64,000 bases of DNA, taken from contig NZ_FOVH01000011.1 in the NCBI RefSeq assembly GCF_900115095.1, forward strand, positions 173,524-237,523, given 5' to 3'. The translations under genes were made by a program, and so were the position numbers. Origin of the DNA: Actinomadura madurae. Lineage in GTDB: Bacteria > Actinomycetota > Actinomycetes > Streptosporangiales > Streptosporangiaceae. This document shows, one piece after another, positions 44,906 to 52,781 of this stretch. The notes beneath the pieces are model-generated. The model ran no database searches. It saw only the letters and a program-made list of their open reading frames with translations, and had not been told where the DNA came from. How positions within the stretch are numbered: position 1 is the stretch's first letter; every line of letters begins with the position of its first letter.

Positions 44906-45523
44906 ATGGTTGACGTGGGCGAGCAATCGCCGGAGGAAGCCGGTGGCCGAATTCCCCGGCATGTGCTGCTCACGGCCGCGCGGCTTTTCTCTGAAGTGGG
45001 ATATGACGAGACCACGACGCAGCTCATCGCCGATGCGTGCGGCATCGACGCCTCCGTGGTCCGCGACGCCTACGGGGGCAAGCGCGGCGCGTACCTGGCC
45101 GTCATGGAGCAGTTGACCCAGGAGCGGATGGAACACCTGGCCCCCGTCCGCGCCGCTTTCACCCCTGATGCTGAGGGGCTGATCCGGCTGATCGACCGGA
45201 ACCTGGACTACGCCCTGGAACATGAGGAGCTTCCGTCGATATGGGTGCACCGGTGGATGGCCGACGCCACAGACTTCCCCGATCTGGAGGAGCGGTATGG
45301 CCTGCCTCCATTCCGGATGATCAACGACATGGTGGCCCAGGCCGTCGACGGTGACGTGGATCCGGAATTGTTCACATGGCATGTGGCCTGGCTCATCAGT
45401 GGATTCGTCAGGGGCGGCTTCGTCGGCGCGGACGGCGTCCGCCGGCATGCCGACGACCCGGACGCCCTGCGTCGCTTCAAACTCTTCATGCACCAGATGG
45501 CCCGGCGAGCGGCAGCCCGCTGA
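44906..45523 (+). CDS. TetR-family transcriptional regulator
   Basis: 205 residues. HTH: IPRHVLLTAARLFSEVGYDE then TTTQLIADACGIDASVVRDA and YGGKRGAYLAVMEQL (about 16-68), slightly unusual in having VVRDAYGGK where YYHFxxK is normal. The C-terminal domain has no known ligand signature. It precedes the thiolase/DUF35 operon on the same strand by 182 bp and could be a second input to it, although the operator there matches the one next to the TetR at 49369. Confidence 0.85.
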   Translation: MVDVGEQSPEEAGGRIPRHVLLTAARLFSEVGYDETTTQLIADACGIDASVVRDAYGGKRGAYLAVMEQLTQERMEHLAPVRAAFTPDAEGLIRLIDRNLDYALEHEELPSIWVHRWMADATDFPDLEERYGLPPFRMINDMVAQAVDGDVDPELFTWHVAWLISGFVRGGFVGADGVRRHADDPDALRRFKLFMHQMARRAAAR

Positions 45524-45623
45524 CGGGCGTAGCGCTCGGCGTAGCGGCTCTATGACACGTCCGACCTGGGCGTCTTGAGGCCAGGGGTGCCGTTGACAGG
45601 CGTCGCGGTGTCGTGGCATTTTA

Positions 45624-45643
45624 CAAAGCGAGCGTTCACTTTG
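45624..45643. promoter_or_regulatory. TetR-type operator upstream of the thiolase/DUF35 operon
   Basis: A 20-bp near-perfect palindrome, CAAAGCGAGCGTTCACTTTG: 8-bp arms with one mismatch around four central bases. Its core AGCGAGCGTTCACT is shared, with two differences, by AGCAAGCGTTCGCT at 49977-49990 beside the tetR gene at 49369. It lies 62 bp before the ATG at 45706. Confidence 0.75.
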
Positions 45644-45705
45644 CTACTGAGGCGCGGCGGGTCATGGGACGCCCCGACGACGGTCCTGCCGTAGAGAGGA
45701 AGCAG

Positions 45706-46857
45706 ATGCCGGAGTTCTACATCACGGGTGTCGCCGAGAGTCCGCTCGGGCACGTCATCGACCAGTCCGAGTCGTCGATGGCCGCGCTGGCGGCGATGGA
45801 GGCGCTCGACGAGGCGGGGCTGACGCGCGCCGACGTCGATGGGCTGTTCGTCAACTACATGGGCGAGGAGGGCTCGGTCCAGGTCGGCGAGTACCTGGGC
45901 ATCGAGCCCAGCCATGCGGATTCCTCGGACCTGGGCGGCGGCTCGTGGGTCGGCTTCATCGGGCATGCCATGGCGGCGATCGCGGCCGGTCAGTGCGAGG
46001 TCGCCCTGCTCGTGTACGCGTCCCGGCAGCGGGCCCTGCGGAAGCGGTCCCGGGAGTACCCCGTGGCGCCGCCGGCGCCGGAGTCGATCGCCGCGCAGTT
46101 CGACCTGCCGATCGGAATCCCGACGCCCATCGGCCATTTCGCCCTCATCACGGCGCGCCACATGCACGAGTACGGGACGACCGAGGAGCAGCTCGCCTCG
46201 GTCGCGGTCACCGGACGGGAATGGGCGCGCCTGAACCCCAAGGCATGGCGGCGGGGCCCGCTCACGATCGAGGACGTCCTCGCCTCGGACAGGATCTGCG
46301 GTCCGCTCAAGAAGCTGGACTGCTGCCCGATCACCGACGGCGGCGGCGCCGTCGTGGTGACGACGGCCGACCGGGCCCGGGCCGCGAAACGCCCGCCGGT
46401 CGCGATCCGCGGGTGGGGGGAAAGCCACACCCACTGGCATCCTCACCAGCGCCGCGACATCACGACGACCGCCGCGGCCGGCTCGGGCCGCCGTGCCTAC
46501 GACATGGCCGGCATCGGTCCGGAGGACGTCGACATCTTCCAGCCCTACGACGCCTTCACCATCACCCCGATCCTGCAGCTCGAAGACCTGGGTTTCTGTG
46601 AGAAGGGGGCGGGCGGCGAGATGTTCGCGCAAGGCCATTTCAGACCCGGCGGGAAACTGCCGGCCATGACGTCGGGGGGCGGCCTGTCCTACACGCACCC
46701 CGGCGCTTTCGGCATTTTCCTCGTCATCGAGGCCGTCCGGCAGCTGCGCGGCGAGGCCGGCGACCGCCAGGTGGATCCGGGGCCCAGATGTGCGCTGGTC
46801 AACGCGATCGGCGGCCTGTGCTCCTACAGCTCGACGGTGGTGCTCACCAATGACTGA
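45706..46857 (+). CDS. Thiolase-fold protein lacking the nucleophilic Cys (DUF35-dependent aldolase candidate)
   Basis: 383 residues from the ATG at 45706 (AGAGAGGAAG upstream). Start MPEFYITGVAESPLGHVIDQ; the nucleophile region reads SSDLGGGSWVGFIGHAMAAI, Gly at the Cys position; HDAF is replaced by FQPYDAFTITPILQLEDLGF; the GGHP segment is SYTHPGAFGIFLVIEA. Loss of both Cys and the first catalytic His excludes thiolysis and fits the Ltp-type lyases. It overlaps by 8 bp with a DUF35 gene, its probable obligate partner. Expected reaction: retro-aldol or related C-C cleavage on an acyl-CoA (inference). Confidence 0.82.
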   Translation: MPEFYITGVAESPLGHVIDQSESSMAALAAMEALDEAGLTRADVDGLFVNYMGEEGSVQVGEYLGIEPSHADSSDLGGGSWVGFIGHAMAAIAAGQCEVALLVYASRQRALRKRSREYPVAPPAPESIAAQFDLPIGIPTPIGHFALITARHMHEYGTTEEQLASVAVTGREWARLNPKAWRRGPLTIEDVLASDRICGPLKKLDCCPITDGGGAVVVTTADRARAAKRPPVAIRGWGESHTHWHPHQRRDITTTAAAGSGRRAYDMAGIGPEDVDIFQPYDAFTITPILQLEDLGFCEKGAGGEMFAQGHFRPGGKLPAMTSGGGLSYTHPGAFGIFLVIEAVRQLRGEAGDRQVDPGPRCALVNAIGGLCSYSSTVVLTND

Positions 46858-47248
46858 TAGCGCGGAAATCCTCGATCCGCCCACGACGACGTTCTGGTCC
46901 GCGGCGGCCGAGGGGAGGCTGCTGGTGCAGCGGTGCACGGTGTGCGGGCACCACCAGCTGTATCCAAGGCCCTTCTGCATGGCCTGCGACTTGACCGACC
47001 TGACGTGGATCGAGGCATCCGGCCTCGGCACGGTGTACTCGTGCGTGACGGTCCACCTTCCGGTGCGGGACGACATCCCGCCGCCGTACACGGTCGGGCT
47101 GGTGGAGATCGATGAAGGCCCGCGGCTGCTCGCGCGGATGCCGGACACCGCCGCCATCGGGGACCGCGTCGCCGCCCGCTGGAGGCGACCGGACGCCGGG
47201 ACACGTCCGGTCCTGTTCTTCGACGAGGTCGGGGAGGTGGCGCTGTGA
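46850..47248 (+). CDS. Zn-ribbon/OB-fold DUF35 protein
   Basis: 132 residues. N-terminal helix DPPTTTFWSAAAEGRLLVQR, then a zinc ribbon CTVCGHHQLYPRPFCMAC (CxxC...CxxC, residues 29-46), then the OB fold (SGLGTVYSCVTVHLPVRDDI ... YTVGLVEIDEGPRLLARM). These are acyl-CoA-binding accessory subunits of thiolase-fold aldolases and of archaeal HMG-CoA synthase/thiolase channels. The ATG overlaps the end of the thiolase-like gene by 8 bp, and its own stop overlaps the GTG of the next SDR. Stable complex with the upstream product is expected. Confidence 0.9.
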   Translation: MTDSAEILDPPTTTFWSAAAEGRLLVQRCTVCGHHQLYPRPFCMACDLTDLTWIEASGLGTVYSCVTVHLPVRDDIPPPYTVGLVEIDEGPRLLARMPDTAAIGDRVAARWRRPDAGTRPVLFFDEVGEVAL

Positions 47249-48174
47249 GCCCGCTCGCCGGGATGGCCGCGATCGTGACGGGCGCGGGCGGCGGCCTGGG
47301 CCGAAGCCACGCCCTGCATCTGGCGAGCCTCGGCGCGGCCGTGCTGGTCAACGACGTCGCCCGAGGCCCCGGGTCACGCCGGCCGGCCGACGGCGTCGCC
47401 GAGGAGATCACCGCGAACGGCTCCCGCGCGGTGAGCGACCACGGCGATGTCTCGGACTGGACGGACGCCCGCGAGATGATCGACGCCTGCGTCGAAGCGT
47501 TCGGGCGGTTCGACATCCTGGTGAACAACGCCGGGATCCTGCGGGACCGGACGCTGGCGCGCATGACCGAGGCCGAGTGGGACGACGTCGTCCGTGTCGA
47601 CCTGAAGGGTCACGCGGCCCCGTCCATCCACGCCATGGCTCACTGGAGGAAGCTGGCGAAGGCGCACGGATCCCCTGTTCAGGGCGCGATCGTGCATACC
47701 AGTTCCATCGCCGGCCTCATGCCCAACTTCGGGCAAGGCAACTACGCCTCCGCCAAGCTGGGCATCGTCGCACTCTCCTCGGTGCTGGCTCTGGAGGGCG
47801 AGACGGTGGGCGTCCGGTCGAACGTGGTCGTTCCCTCGGCGCGCACACAGACGGTCCTGGACAGCATGGCGTCGGCCGGGGAGCTCATCGAACCGGCGGA
47901 CGAAACCGGCTTCGACTACTGGGACCCGGGGAACGTCTCCCCCGTGGTGGGCTGGCTGGCGTCCCCGACCTGCCGGGCCACCGGCCAGGTCCTGCACGCC
48001 GTCGGCAACGAGGTGCGGCTCTTCGCGCCGCCCCCCATCGTCGACCGGTTCACCACGAGCGGGCGCTGGACCCTGGAAGAGCTGGAACGGCAGGTCGGTC
48101 CGGAACTCAGCACGTGGCCGGACGTGACGGAATTCCTGGCCGCGCTCGGCGAGAAGGAGCCCGCCGATGGATGA
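47245..48174 (+). CDS. SDR of the multifunctional-enzyme-2 type
   Basis: 309 residues from a GTG overlapping the DUF35 stop (GTGA). Motifs: TGAGGGLGRSHALHLASLGA near 12-31, VLVNDVARGPG, NNAGILRDRTLARMTEAEWD near 94-113 (MFE-2 signature), catalytic Tyr in GNYASAKLG near 166. About 55 residues follow the core. It has the same signature and extension as the SDR at 16747, so the two operons contain parallel modules (Cys-less thiolase, DUF35, SDR). Likely 3-hydroxyacyl-CoA or alcohol dehydrogenase. Confidence 0.88.
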   Translation: MSPLAGMAAIVTGAGGGLGRSHALHLASLGAAVLVNDVARGPGSRRPADGVAEEITANGSRAVSDHGDVSDWTDAREMIDACVEAFGRFDILVNNAGILRDRTLARMTEAEWDDVVRVDLKGHAAPSIHAMAHWRKLAKAHGSPVQGAIVHTSSIAGLMPNFGQGNYASAKLGIVALSSVLALEGETVGVRSNVVVPSARTQTVLDSMASAGELIEPADETGFDYWDPGNVSPVVGWLASPTCRATGQVLHAVGNEVRLFAPPPIVDRFTTSGRWTLEELERQVGPELSTWPDVTEFLAALGEKEPADG

Positions 48175-49348
48175 CCCGACAACGCCGATATGCCGGCCCT
48201 TCGACGCCGGCGACGAGCGGTTCGTGGCGCGACTGCGGAACCAGTGCTTCTCCGCGCCGCTGGACGTGGATACGTGGCTGGAGAACGGCCACGTCCTCGA
48301 ACGCGACGGGGCACCTGTGGCCGCCCTCCTGGCCCGGCGTTGCGGGCAGTGGTTCGGCGGCAGGCCCGTTCCGTGCGTGACGGTCTCGTCGGTCATGGTC
48401 GACCTCACCCGCCGCGGGGGCGGGGTCATGGCGGACCTGCTCGGCCCCGTCCTCGATCGGTACGCCGAGGCGGGGGCGGCCATCGCCACCCTCACCCCGT
48501 CCAGCGTGGCGCCCTACCGCCGGGCCGGGTTCGAGATCGCCGGGTTCCGGTACCGGCATCACGTGTCGCCGCAGGCTCTGCGGCGCGGCCAGGAGAAGGA
48601 CGGCGTCCGCTGGTTCGAGGCGGCCGACGCCGACCGGCTCGCCGAGGTGTACGACACGGTCGCCCGGCGCGGCAACGGGCCGATCGACCGCGACCGGAGC
48701 TGGTGGCACGGTCACATCCTGCCGCGGGTCCGGTCAGGCGAGACGTTCGCCGTCGTCGCCGAACGCGACGGCACCGCGACCGGGTACGCGCTGTGGGACC
48801 AGGTCCCCGCGCCGCGCGGCGAGTTCGCGTTCTGGCACCGCGTCCGAGCCCGCGAGATCGTGTGGACGAGCGCCCCGGCGGCCCGCGCGCTGCTGCACGC
48901 CTTGGCGCAGGCCGGCTCGCCCGGGGAGGAGATCTCGTGGTTCGGCGGCCCGTCCGACGGGCTGGCCGGCTTCTTCGACGCCCCCGTTCTCATGGACTGG
49001 GTCCACCCCTGGATGACCAAGATCCTGGACTGTCCGGCCGCGCTCACCTCGCGGGGCTACAACGCCGGCCTGGACCTGACGCTGGTGCTGGGGATCCAGA
49101 GCGCACCGGACACCGAGGCGAGCACGCTGAGGCTCGCGGTGCGGGACGGCCGCTGCCAGGTCGAGGAAACCGACGCGGAGCCGGACGTGACAGTGGAGGC
49201 GACGGCATTCGCGTCCCTCTTCACCGGACGGTCGAGCGCCCGAGAGGCGCTGGCACTGGGGCATCTCAAGGCACATACCAGCGCGGCGGTCGACCGGATG
49301 GACGCCATGTTCGCCGCCACCAGCCCATGGTTCTTCGAGCACTTCTGA
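48167..49348 (+). CDS. Eis-like GNAT N-acetyltransferase with SCP2-like C-terminal domain
   Basis: 393 residues; the ATG overlaps the SDR stop by 8 bp. First GNAT domain with CVTVSSVMVDLTRRGGGVMA (acetyl-CoA pyrophosphate loop RRxGxG-like, about 65-84). A second GNAT-like region runs to about 285. The C-terminal part (LRLAVRDGRCQVEETDAEPD to the end) resembles the sterol-carrier-like domain of Eis. The protein ends in a terminal Phe (PWFFEHF), and in Eis the C-terminal carboxylate acts in catalysis. Eis relatives acetylate amines of aminoglycosides or proteins. Why it is last in a thiolase/DUF35/SDR operon is unclear. Confidence 0.8.
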   Translation: MDDPTTPICRPFDAGDERFVARLRNQCFSAPLDVDTWLENGHVLERDGAPVAALLARRCGQWFGGRPVPCVTVSSVMVDLTRRGGGVMADLLGPVLDRYAEAGAAIATLTPSSVAPYRRAGFEIAGFRYRHHVSPQALRRGQEKDGVRWFEAADADRLAEVYDTVARRGNGPIDRDRSWWHGHILPRVRSGETFAVVAERDGTATGYALWDQVPAPRGEFAFWHRVRAREIVWTSAPAARALLHALAQAGSPGEEISWFGGPSDGLAGFFDAPVLMDWVHPWMTKILDCPAALTSRGYNAGLDLTLVLGIQSAPDTEASTLRLAVRDGRCQVEETDAEPDVTVEATAFASLFTGRSSAREALALGHLKAHTSAAVDRMDAMFAATSPWFFEHF

Positions 49349-49368
49349 AACCGCCGGATCAATGAAGT

Positions 49369-49953
49369 TCAGCGCGCGAGGAATCCCCGCAGCATCTCGT
49401 CGGCCGCCCTTCCGAAGACCTCATCGACCGTCTGCTCACCCTTGGGGTTGAACCACATGCCAGCCCAGTTTCCGACCGACAGAGTGATGAGGCGCACCAT
49501 GTGCGGGTCCACGTCCTTGCGGAAGACGCCGGCCTCGATCGCCTCCACGATGATGTCGTCCCAGAGCTGCTCGTACGCCCGGCGCTGGCCGAGCACCTCG
49601 TCGAACTCCCGGCCGGTGAGGTGCCGCCACTCGGTCAGCAGAATGCGCGACATCGCCGCCGCTTCGACCTCGATGTTCGCCCTCACGTGCGCGAGCAGCG
49701 CGGCACGGAACTTCGCCTCCGGATCGAGTGAACCGTCGCGGATCGCTTCCACGGCGACCTGGGTGTGCTGGTTCGCCTCGCTGACGATGTGGTGCAGCAG
49801 AGCCTCTTTGGAGGGGAAATGCGAGTAGAGGCCCCCCGAGTGCATTCCGGCGCCTTCGGCGATCGCGCGCACCGACGTCCCCTGGAATCCCCGCTCGTTG
49901 AAGAGCTTCGTGGCCGCGGCGACTATCTCCTGGACGCGGGTGGGACGGGGCAC
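49369..49953 (-). CDS. TetR-family transcriptional regulator
   Basis: 194 residues. HTH: RVQEIVAAATKLFNERGFQG then TSVRAIAEGAGMHSGGLYSH and FPSKEALLHHIVSEANQ (about 4-60), of the FadR/KstR2-like group of TetR proteins that sense acyl-CoA. C-terminal domain similar to TetR_C_33-like folds (LSVGNWAGMWFNPKGEQTVD near the end). Converges on the GNAT gene and diverges from the ligase gene at 50012. Operators with a shared core at 49973-49993 and 45624-45643 suggest that it controls both units. Confidence 0.88.
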   Translation of the reverse strand: MPRPTRVQEIVAAATKLFNERGFQGTSVRAIAEGAGMHSGGLYSHFPSKEALLHHIVSEANQHTQVAVEAIRDGSLDPEAKFRAALLAHVRANIEVEAAAMSRILLTEWRHLTGREFDEVLGQRRAYEQLWDDIIVEAIEAGVFRKDVDPHMVRLITLSVGNWAGMWFNPKGEQTVDEVFGRAADEMLRGFLAR

Positions 49954-49972
49954 GTGGCAATCGTATCAGCGA

Positions 49973-49993
49973 GTTCAGCAAGCGTTCGCTAAC
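49973..49993. promoter_or_regulatory. TetR-type operator between tetR and the acyl-CoA ligase gene
   Basis: GTTCAGC and GCTAAC bracket the core AGCAAGCGTTCGCT (49977-49990), an imperfect palindrome that shares its core with 45624-45643. It sits 19 bp upstream of the tetR start and 18 bp upstream of the ligase start, so it can repress both. Confidence 0.75.
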
Positions 49994-50011
49994 TTACGAG
50001 GAGGAAAGGCG

Positions 50012-51532
50012 TTGCCCCAGCAGCGACTCGCGTTCGACCACTACGTCGGGTACGGCGAACGCATCCGCCATCTTGGCACGACACGTCCCGACGAAGTGGC
50101 CCTGACCTTCGTCACCCACCCGGACGCCACCACGACCCGTCTCACATGGTCGGAGCTGGACGCGCGCAGCGACACCTTCGCCTCCGGGCTCGCCGCGCGC
50201 GGCGTCGGCCCCGACAGCGTCGTCGTGGTGAAGCTGCGCAACTCGGTCGAGCACCTGCTGTCCACCCTGGCCGTATGGAAGCTGGGAGCATGCGTGGTGC
50301 CGCTCAGGTCGGACATGCCGGCCCGGGAACGCGACCCGATCCTCGCCCTTGCCCGTCCTGCCCTGGTCATCTCGCTCGATCCTGTGCCCGGCCACCAGTG
50401 CGTCACCCCCGCGCAGATCGAGACGATGCAGGACCCAGGCTGGCGCCTCGCCGACGCACAGCCGGGCAAAGCCGTGTGCTCCGGAGGCTCGACCGGGGTG
50501 CCCAAGCTCATCGTCGACCCGTTGCCCTGGGGAAACCCTGGAGCCGTGGTCGGAACCGCCGAGGGCCACGCGCTGGAGCCGCTCGCGCAGGCCCTCGGGT
50601 TCAGGCACGACCAGACCCAGCTGGTCTCCGGCCCGCTCTACCACAACGCGCCGTTCGGGTGGGGGTACTGGGGCTTGTTCTTCGGCCATCACCTCGTGGT
50701 CCTGGAAAGGTTCACGGCAGAAGTGGCGGTCGACTGCGTCGAACGGTACGGCGTGAACTTCATGTTCGCCGTCCCGACGATGATGATGCGGATGATGCGG
50801 TTGGACGGTGTCACCGATCGTGACTGGTCCAGCGTCGAGTCACTCTTCCACGGCGCCGCGTCCTGCCCCCGGTGGCTGAAGAAGCAGTGGATCGACCTGC
50901 TCGGACCGACCCGGGTCAACGAGCTGTACGGCGCCACCGAGGCCATCGGAGCCAGCGCGATCAGGGGCGACGAATGGCTCCGGCGGGAGGGCAGCGTAGG
51001 CAGACCTCTCGGGTGTGACCTGCGCATCCTCGATGACGACCAGCGCGAGGTGCCGACCGGAGAGGTGGGCATGATCTACATGCGCCCCCACCACCGGGGC
51101 CCGACCTACGAGTACCGCGGCAGCGAACCGGCCCCCTCCACCGCCGACGGCTTCATCACCGTGGGCGACTTCGGATACGTCGACGACGACGGCTACCTCT
51201 ACATCGCAGACCGGAGGGTCGACCTCATCATCTCCGGCGGCGCGAACATCTTCCCCGCCGAGGTGGAGGGGGCGGTGCTGGAGCACCCCGAGGTCTCGGA
51301 CGCCGCCGTCATCGGCCTGCCGCACCCCGAGTGGGGCCAGACCGTCCACGCCGTGGTGCAGCTCGTCGACGGCTCGTCCCTCACCGTCGAGGCACTGAGC
51401 GACTTCATGCGAGGCCAGCTGGCGGCGTACAAGCTCCCGAAGACCTACGAGCTGGTCGCCCGCATCCCACGCGACGAAGCCGGCAAACTACGCCGATCCT
51501 CCCTCGTAGCAGAACGCACCCCCTCCCCCTGA
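50012..51532 (+). CDS. Class I adenylate-forming acyl-CoA ligase (bile-acid/steroid-ligase-like)
   Basis: 506 residues from a TTG at 50012 with GAGGAGGAAAGG upstream. In-frame sequence upstream overlaps the operator and tetR. The P-loop is degenerate: CSGGSTGVPKLIVDP near 156-170. Other motifs are LYGATEAIGASAIRGDEW near 310, GDFGYVDDDGYLYIADRR near 388-405, VDLIISGGANIFPAEVEGAV (A8) and the A10 Lys in RDEAGKLRRSSL near 488-499. The SGGSTGxPK form is seen in bile-acid-CoA-ligase-like enzymes. It probably activates the acid processed by the 45.7-49.3 kb operon, with which it shares the operator core. Confidence 0.88.
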   Translation: MPQQRLAFDHYVGYGERIRHLGTTRPDEVALTFVTHPDATTTRLTWSELDARSDTFASGLAARGVGPDSVVVVKLRNSVEHLLSTLAVWKLGACVVPLRSDMPARERDPILALARPALVISLDPVPGHQCVTPAQIETMQDPGWRLADAQPGKAVCSGGSTGVPKLIVDPLPWGNPGAVVGTAEGHALEPLAQALGFRHDQTQLVSGPLYHNAPFGWGYWGLFFGHHLVVLERFTAEVAVDCVERYGVNFMFAVPTMMMRMMRLDGVTDRDWSSVESLFHGAASCPRWLKKQWIDLLGPTRVNELYGATEAIGASAIRGDEWLRREGSVGRPLGCDLRILDDDQREVPTGEVGMIYMRPHHRGPTYEYRGSEPAPSTADGFITVGDFGYVDDDGYLYIADRRVDLIISGGANIFPAEVEGAVLEHPEVSDAAVIGLPHPEWGQTVHAVVQLVDGSSLTVEALSDFMRGQLAAYKLPKTYELVARIPRDEAGKLRRSSLVAERTPSP

Positions 51533-51603
51533 CCCTCCCACCGACGCCCCGGGCAGGTAGGAAGTCACCTACCAGGTCGGTCGTGCACCGCCCGAGGACG
51601 AAC

Positions 51604-51647
51604 GACCTCCTGCCCCTCGCCAAGAGGACGACGAGGGGCAGGAGGTC
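51604..51647. terminator. Long hairpin terminator
   Basis: Perfect 16-bp stem GACCTCCTGCCCCTCG (51604-51619) / CGAGGGGCAGGAGGTC (51632-51647) with a 12-base loop. It lies 72 bp after the ligase stop and 22 bp before the end of the convergent DUF397 gene, so it insulates both. Confidence 0.85.
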
Positions 51648-51668
51648 TCTATGAGCGCGCAGGCGTGC

Positions 51669-51923
51669 TCACCTCACGTCGTAGCGGTTCTCCTTCACCC
51701 GAGCGAGAAACTCGCCCCACGCGATCGAGCCGAACGTGAGGAACGGCGCCTCTGCCGGGTTCTTGGCGTCACGCACACCGGCCCGCCCCGGCGAGAGCCT
51801 GGCCACCTCGACGCAGTACGAGTCGGAGGCGCAGTAACTGCTCTTGCCCCACCGCGGGGCCGGACGCCGGGTCGCATGCGCACGACCCTCCCGGCCTCCG
51901 TCCGCCTTCTCGATCCCGCTCAT
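51669..51923 (-). CDS. DUF397 protein without an adjacent XRE gene
   Basis: 84 residues. The DUF397 core is clear: WGKSSYCASDSYCVEVARLS near 25-44, RAGVRDAKNPAEAPFLTFGS near 47-66 and WGEFLARVKENRYDVR at the end. The N-terminal 20 residues are a basic extension. DUF397 proteins usually follow an XRE (DUF5753) gene, but here the gene upstream is a small basic ORF with which it overlaps by ATGA. In Streptomyces such pairs (for example BldB-like/WhiJ-type systems) act in development; no function is known for this one. Confidence 0.85.
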   Translation of the reverse strand: MSGIEKADGGREGRAHATRRPAPRWGKSSYCASDSYCVEVARLSPGRAGVRDAKNPAEAPFLTFGSIAWGEFLARVKENRYDVR

Positions 51924-52135
51924 CTGCTCGAAGTCCCTTCTTCCGGCGTGCCGCCGTTTGATGGAGTAAGGATGATGTTCACCGGCCGACCGACGAACCG
52001 GCGCCTGGAGCCGTCCCGCTTCCGGCCGCCCCTGGGCCTCAGTTCCCGTGACAGGCTCTGGAGGGCCTTGTCCTGGTTGCCGAGGCGAGCGTCGCGCCGC
52101 CGGCGTTCCTTCTTGGACCGTGTCTTCCTTCCCAA
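51920..52135 (-). CDS. Small very basic protein coupled to DUF397
   Basis: 71 residues if started at the TTG at 52135, which has AAAGGAG about 9 bases upstream; a longer frame to 52207 is less plausible. The sequence is highly charged: GRKTRSKKERRRRDARLGNQ, then KALQSLSRELRPRGGRKRDG, ending VGRPVNIILTPSNGGTPEEG. Its stop overlaps the DUF397 ATG (ATGA), which supports a real coupled gene. It occupies the place where an XRE gene normally sits. I do not recognise a family; nucleic-acid binding would fit the charge but is not shown. Confidence 0.45.
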   Translation of the reverse strand: MGRKTRSKKERRRRDARLGNQDKALQSLSRELRPRGGRKRDGSRRRFVGRPVNIILTPSNGGTPEEGTSSR

Positions 52136-52781
52136 CGCATCGGGCTCCTTTGATCGATGCCGTCTATGGACGGAGGGCCGCGCTCCGGCCTGGTGGCTCG
52201 GTTGCACGTATGCCTTCTAATGACGGGCGCGGCCCGAGATCCCTATGGAGGTGGCTGTGTCCTGTGTCACACCCGGGGTGGCGGTGAGCGCCTGGGCCGG
52301 GCATCGGTCTGGCCGGATGAGGCCGCGCGACGACCTGCGAGGCCGACGGTTCACATGCCCTGATCGGTGAAGGATGCGCTTTCCGGGTTCACCTGGATGT
52401 ACTACGATCCGTGGCACTTCGACAGGCGCCCGCACGCCGCCGAACCCGCGACAGGGCGCCCGCCGGCATGTCGACCGATGCGGAGCCGCCGAGATGACGC
52501 TTCTGTGACGACAAATGAGGCGCTACTCGACAGGGTCTCCATAGAACTGTGACCGGCGGCACAGCTGCCGCCTCTGGTCCGCTGTCTAATGCGAAGGCGG
52601 GAGGAGAGCCTCCCGCCACGTCGACCGGTGGATATTCATCCATTTGCGCTGATTTCGTCAGATGCTTTCATGTTTCGCCGAGGGCCGAACGCATATGAAG
52701 ACTCGTCAAGGGATGGCCGTGAGTTACTCATTTGTCGTACCATCCCTACCGACCGGTCAGTTTGAGAGGGTGGGGTCTTCG
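52136..52781. other. 646-bp stretch without a convincing gene
   Basis: Several short open frames exist on both strands (60-84 codons), but none has recognisable protein pattern or a good start context. The stretch includes the hairpin at 52596-52617. It also has an AT-richer segment around 52620-52760, upstream of the gene at 52782, which probably holds that gene's promoter. It may contain decayed remains of an XRE gene, but I could not identify any. Confidence 0.4.
52596..52617. terminator. GC-rich hairpin
   Basis: Stem GGCGGGAGG (52596-52604) / CCTCCCGCC (52609-52617) with an AGAG tetraloop; no T tract. It could end a transcript coming from either side or sit in the leader of the gene at 52782. 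Confidence 0.4.

Noticed and set aside
52217..52643. Short frames of 60-84 codons on both strands
   Set aside because: No good ribosome site, no family pattern and mutually overlapping; left as a gene-free stretch.
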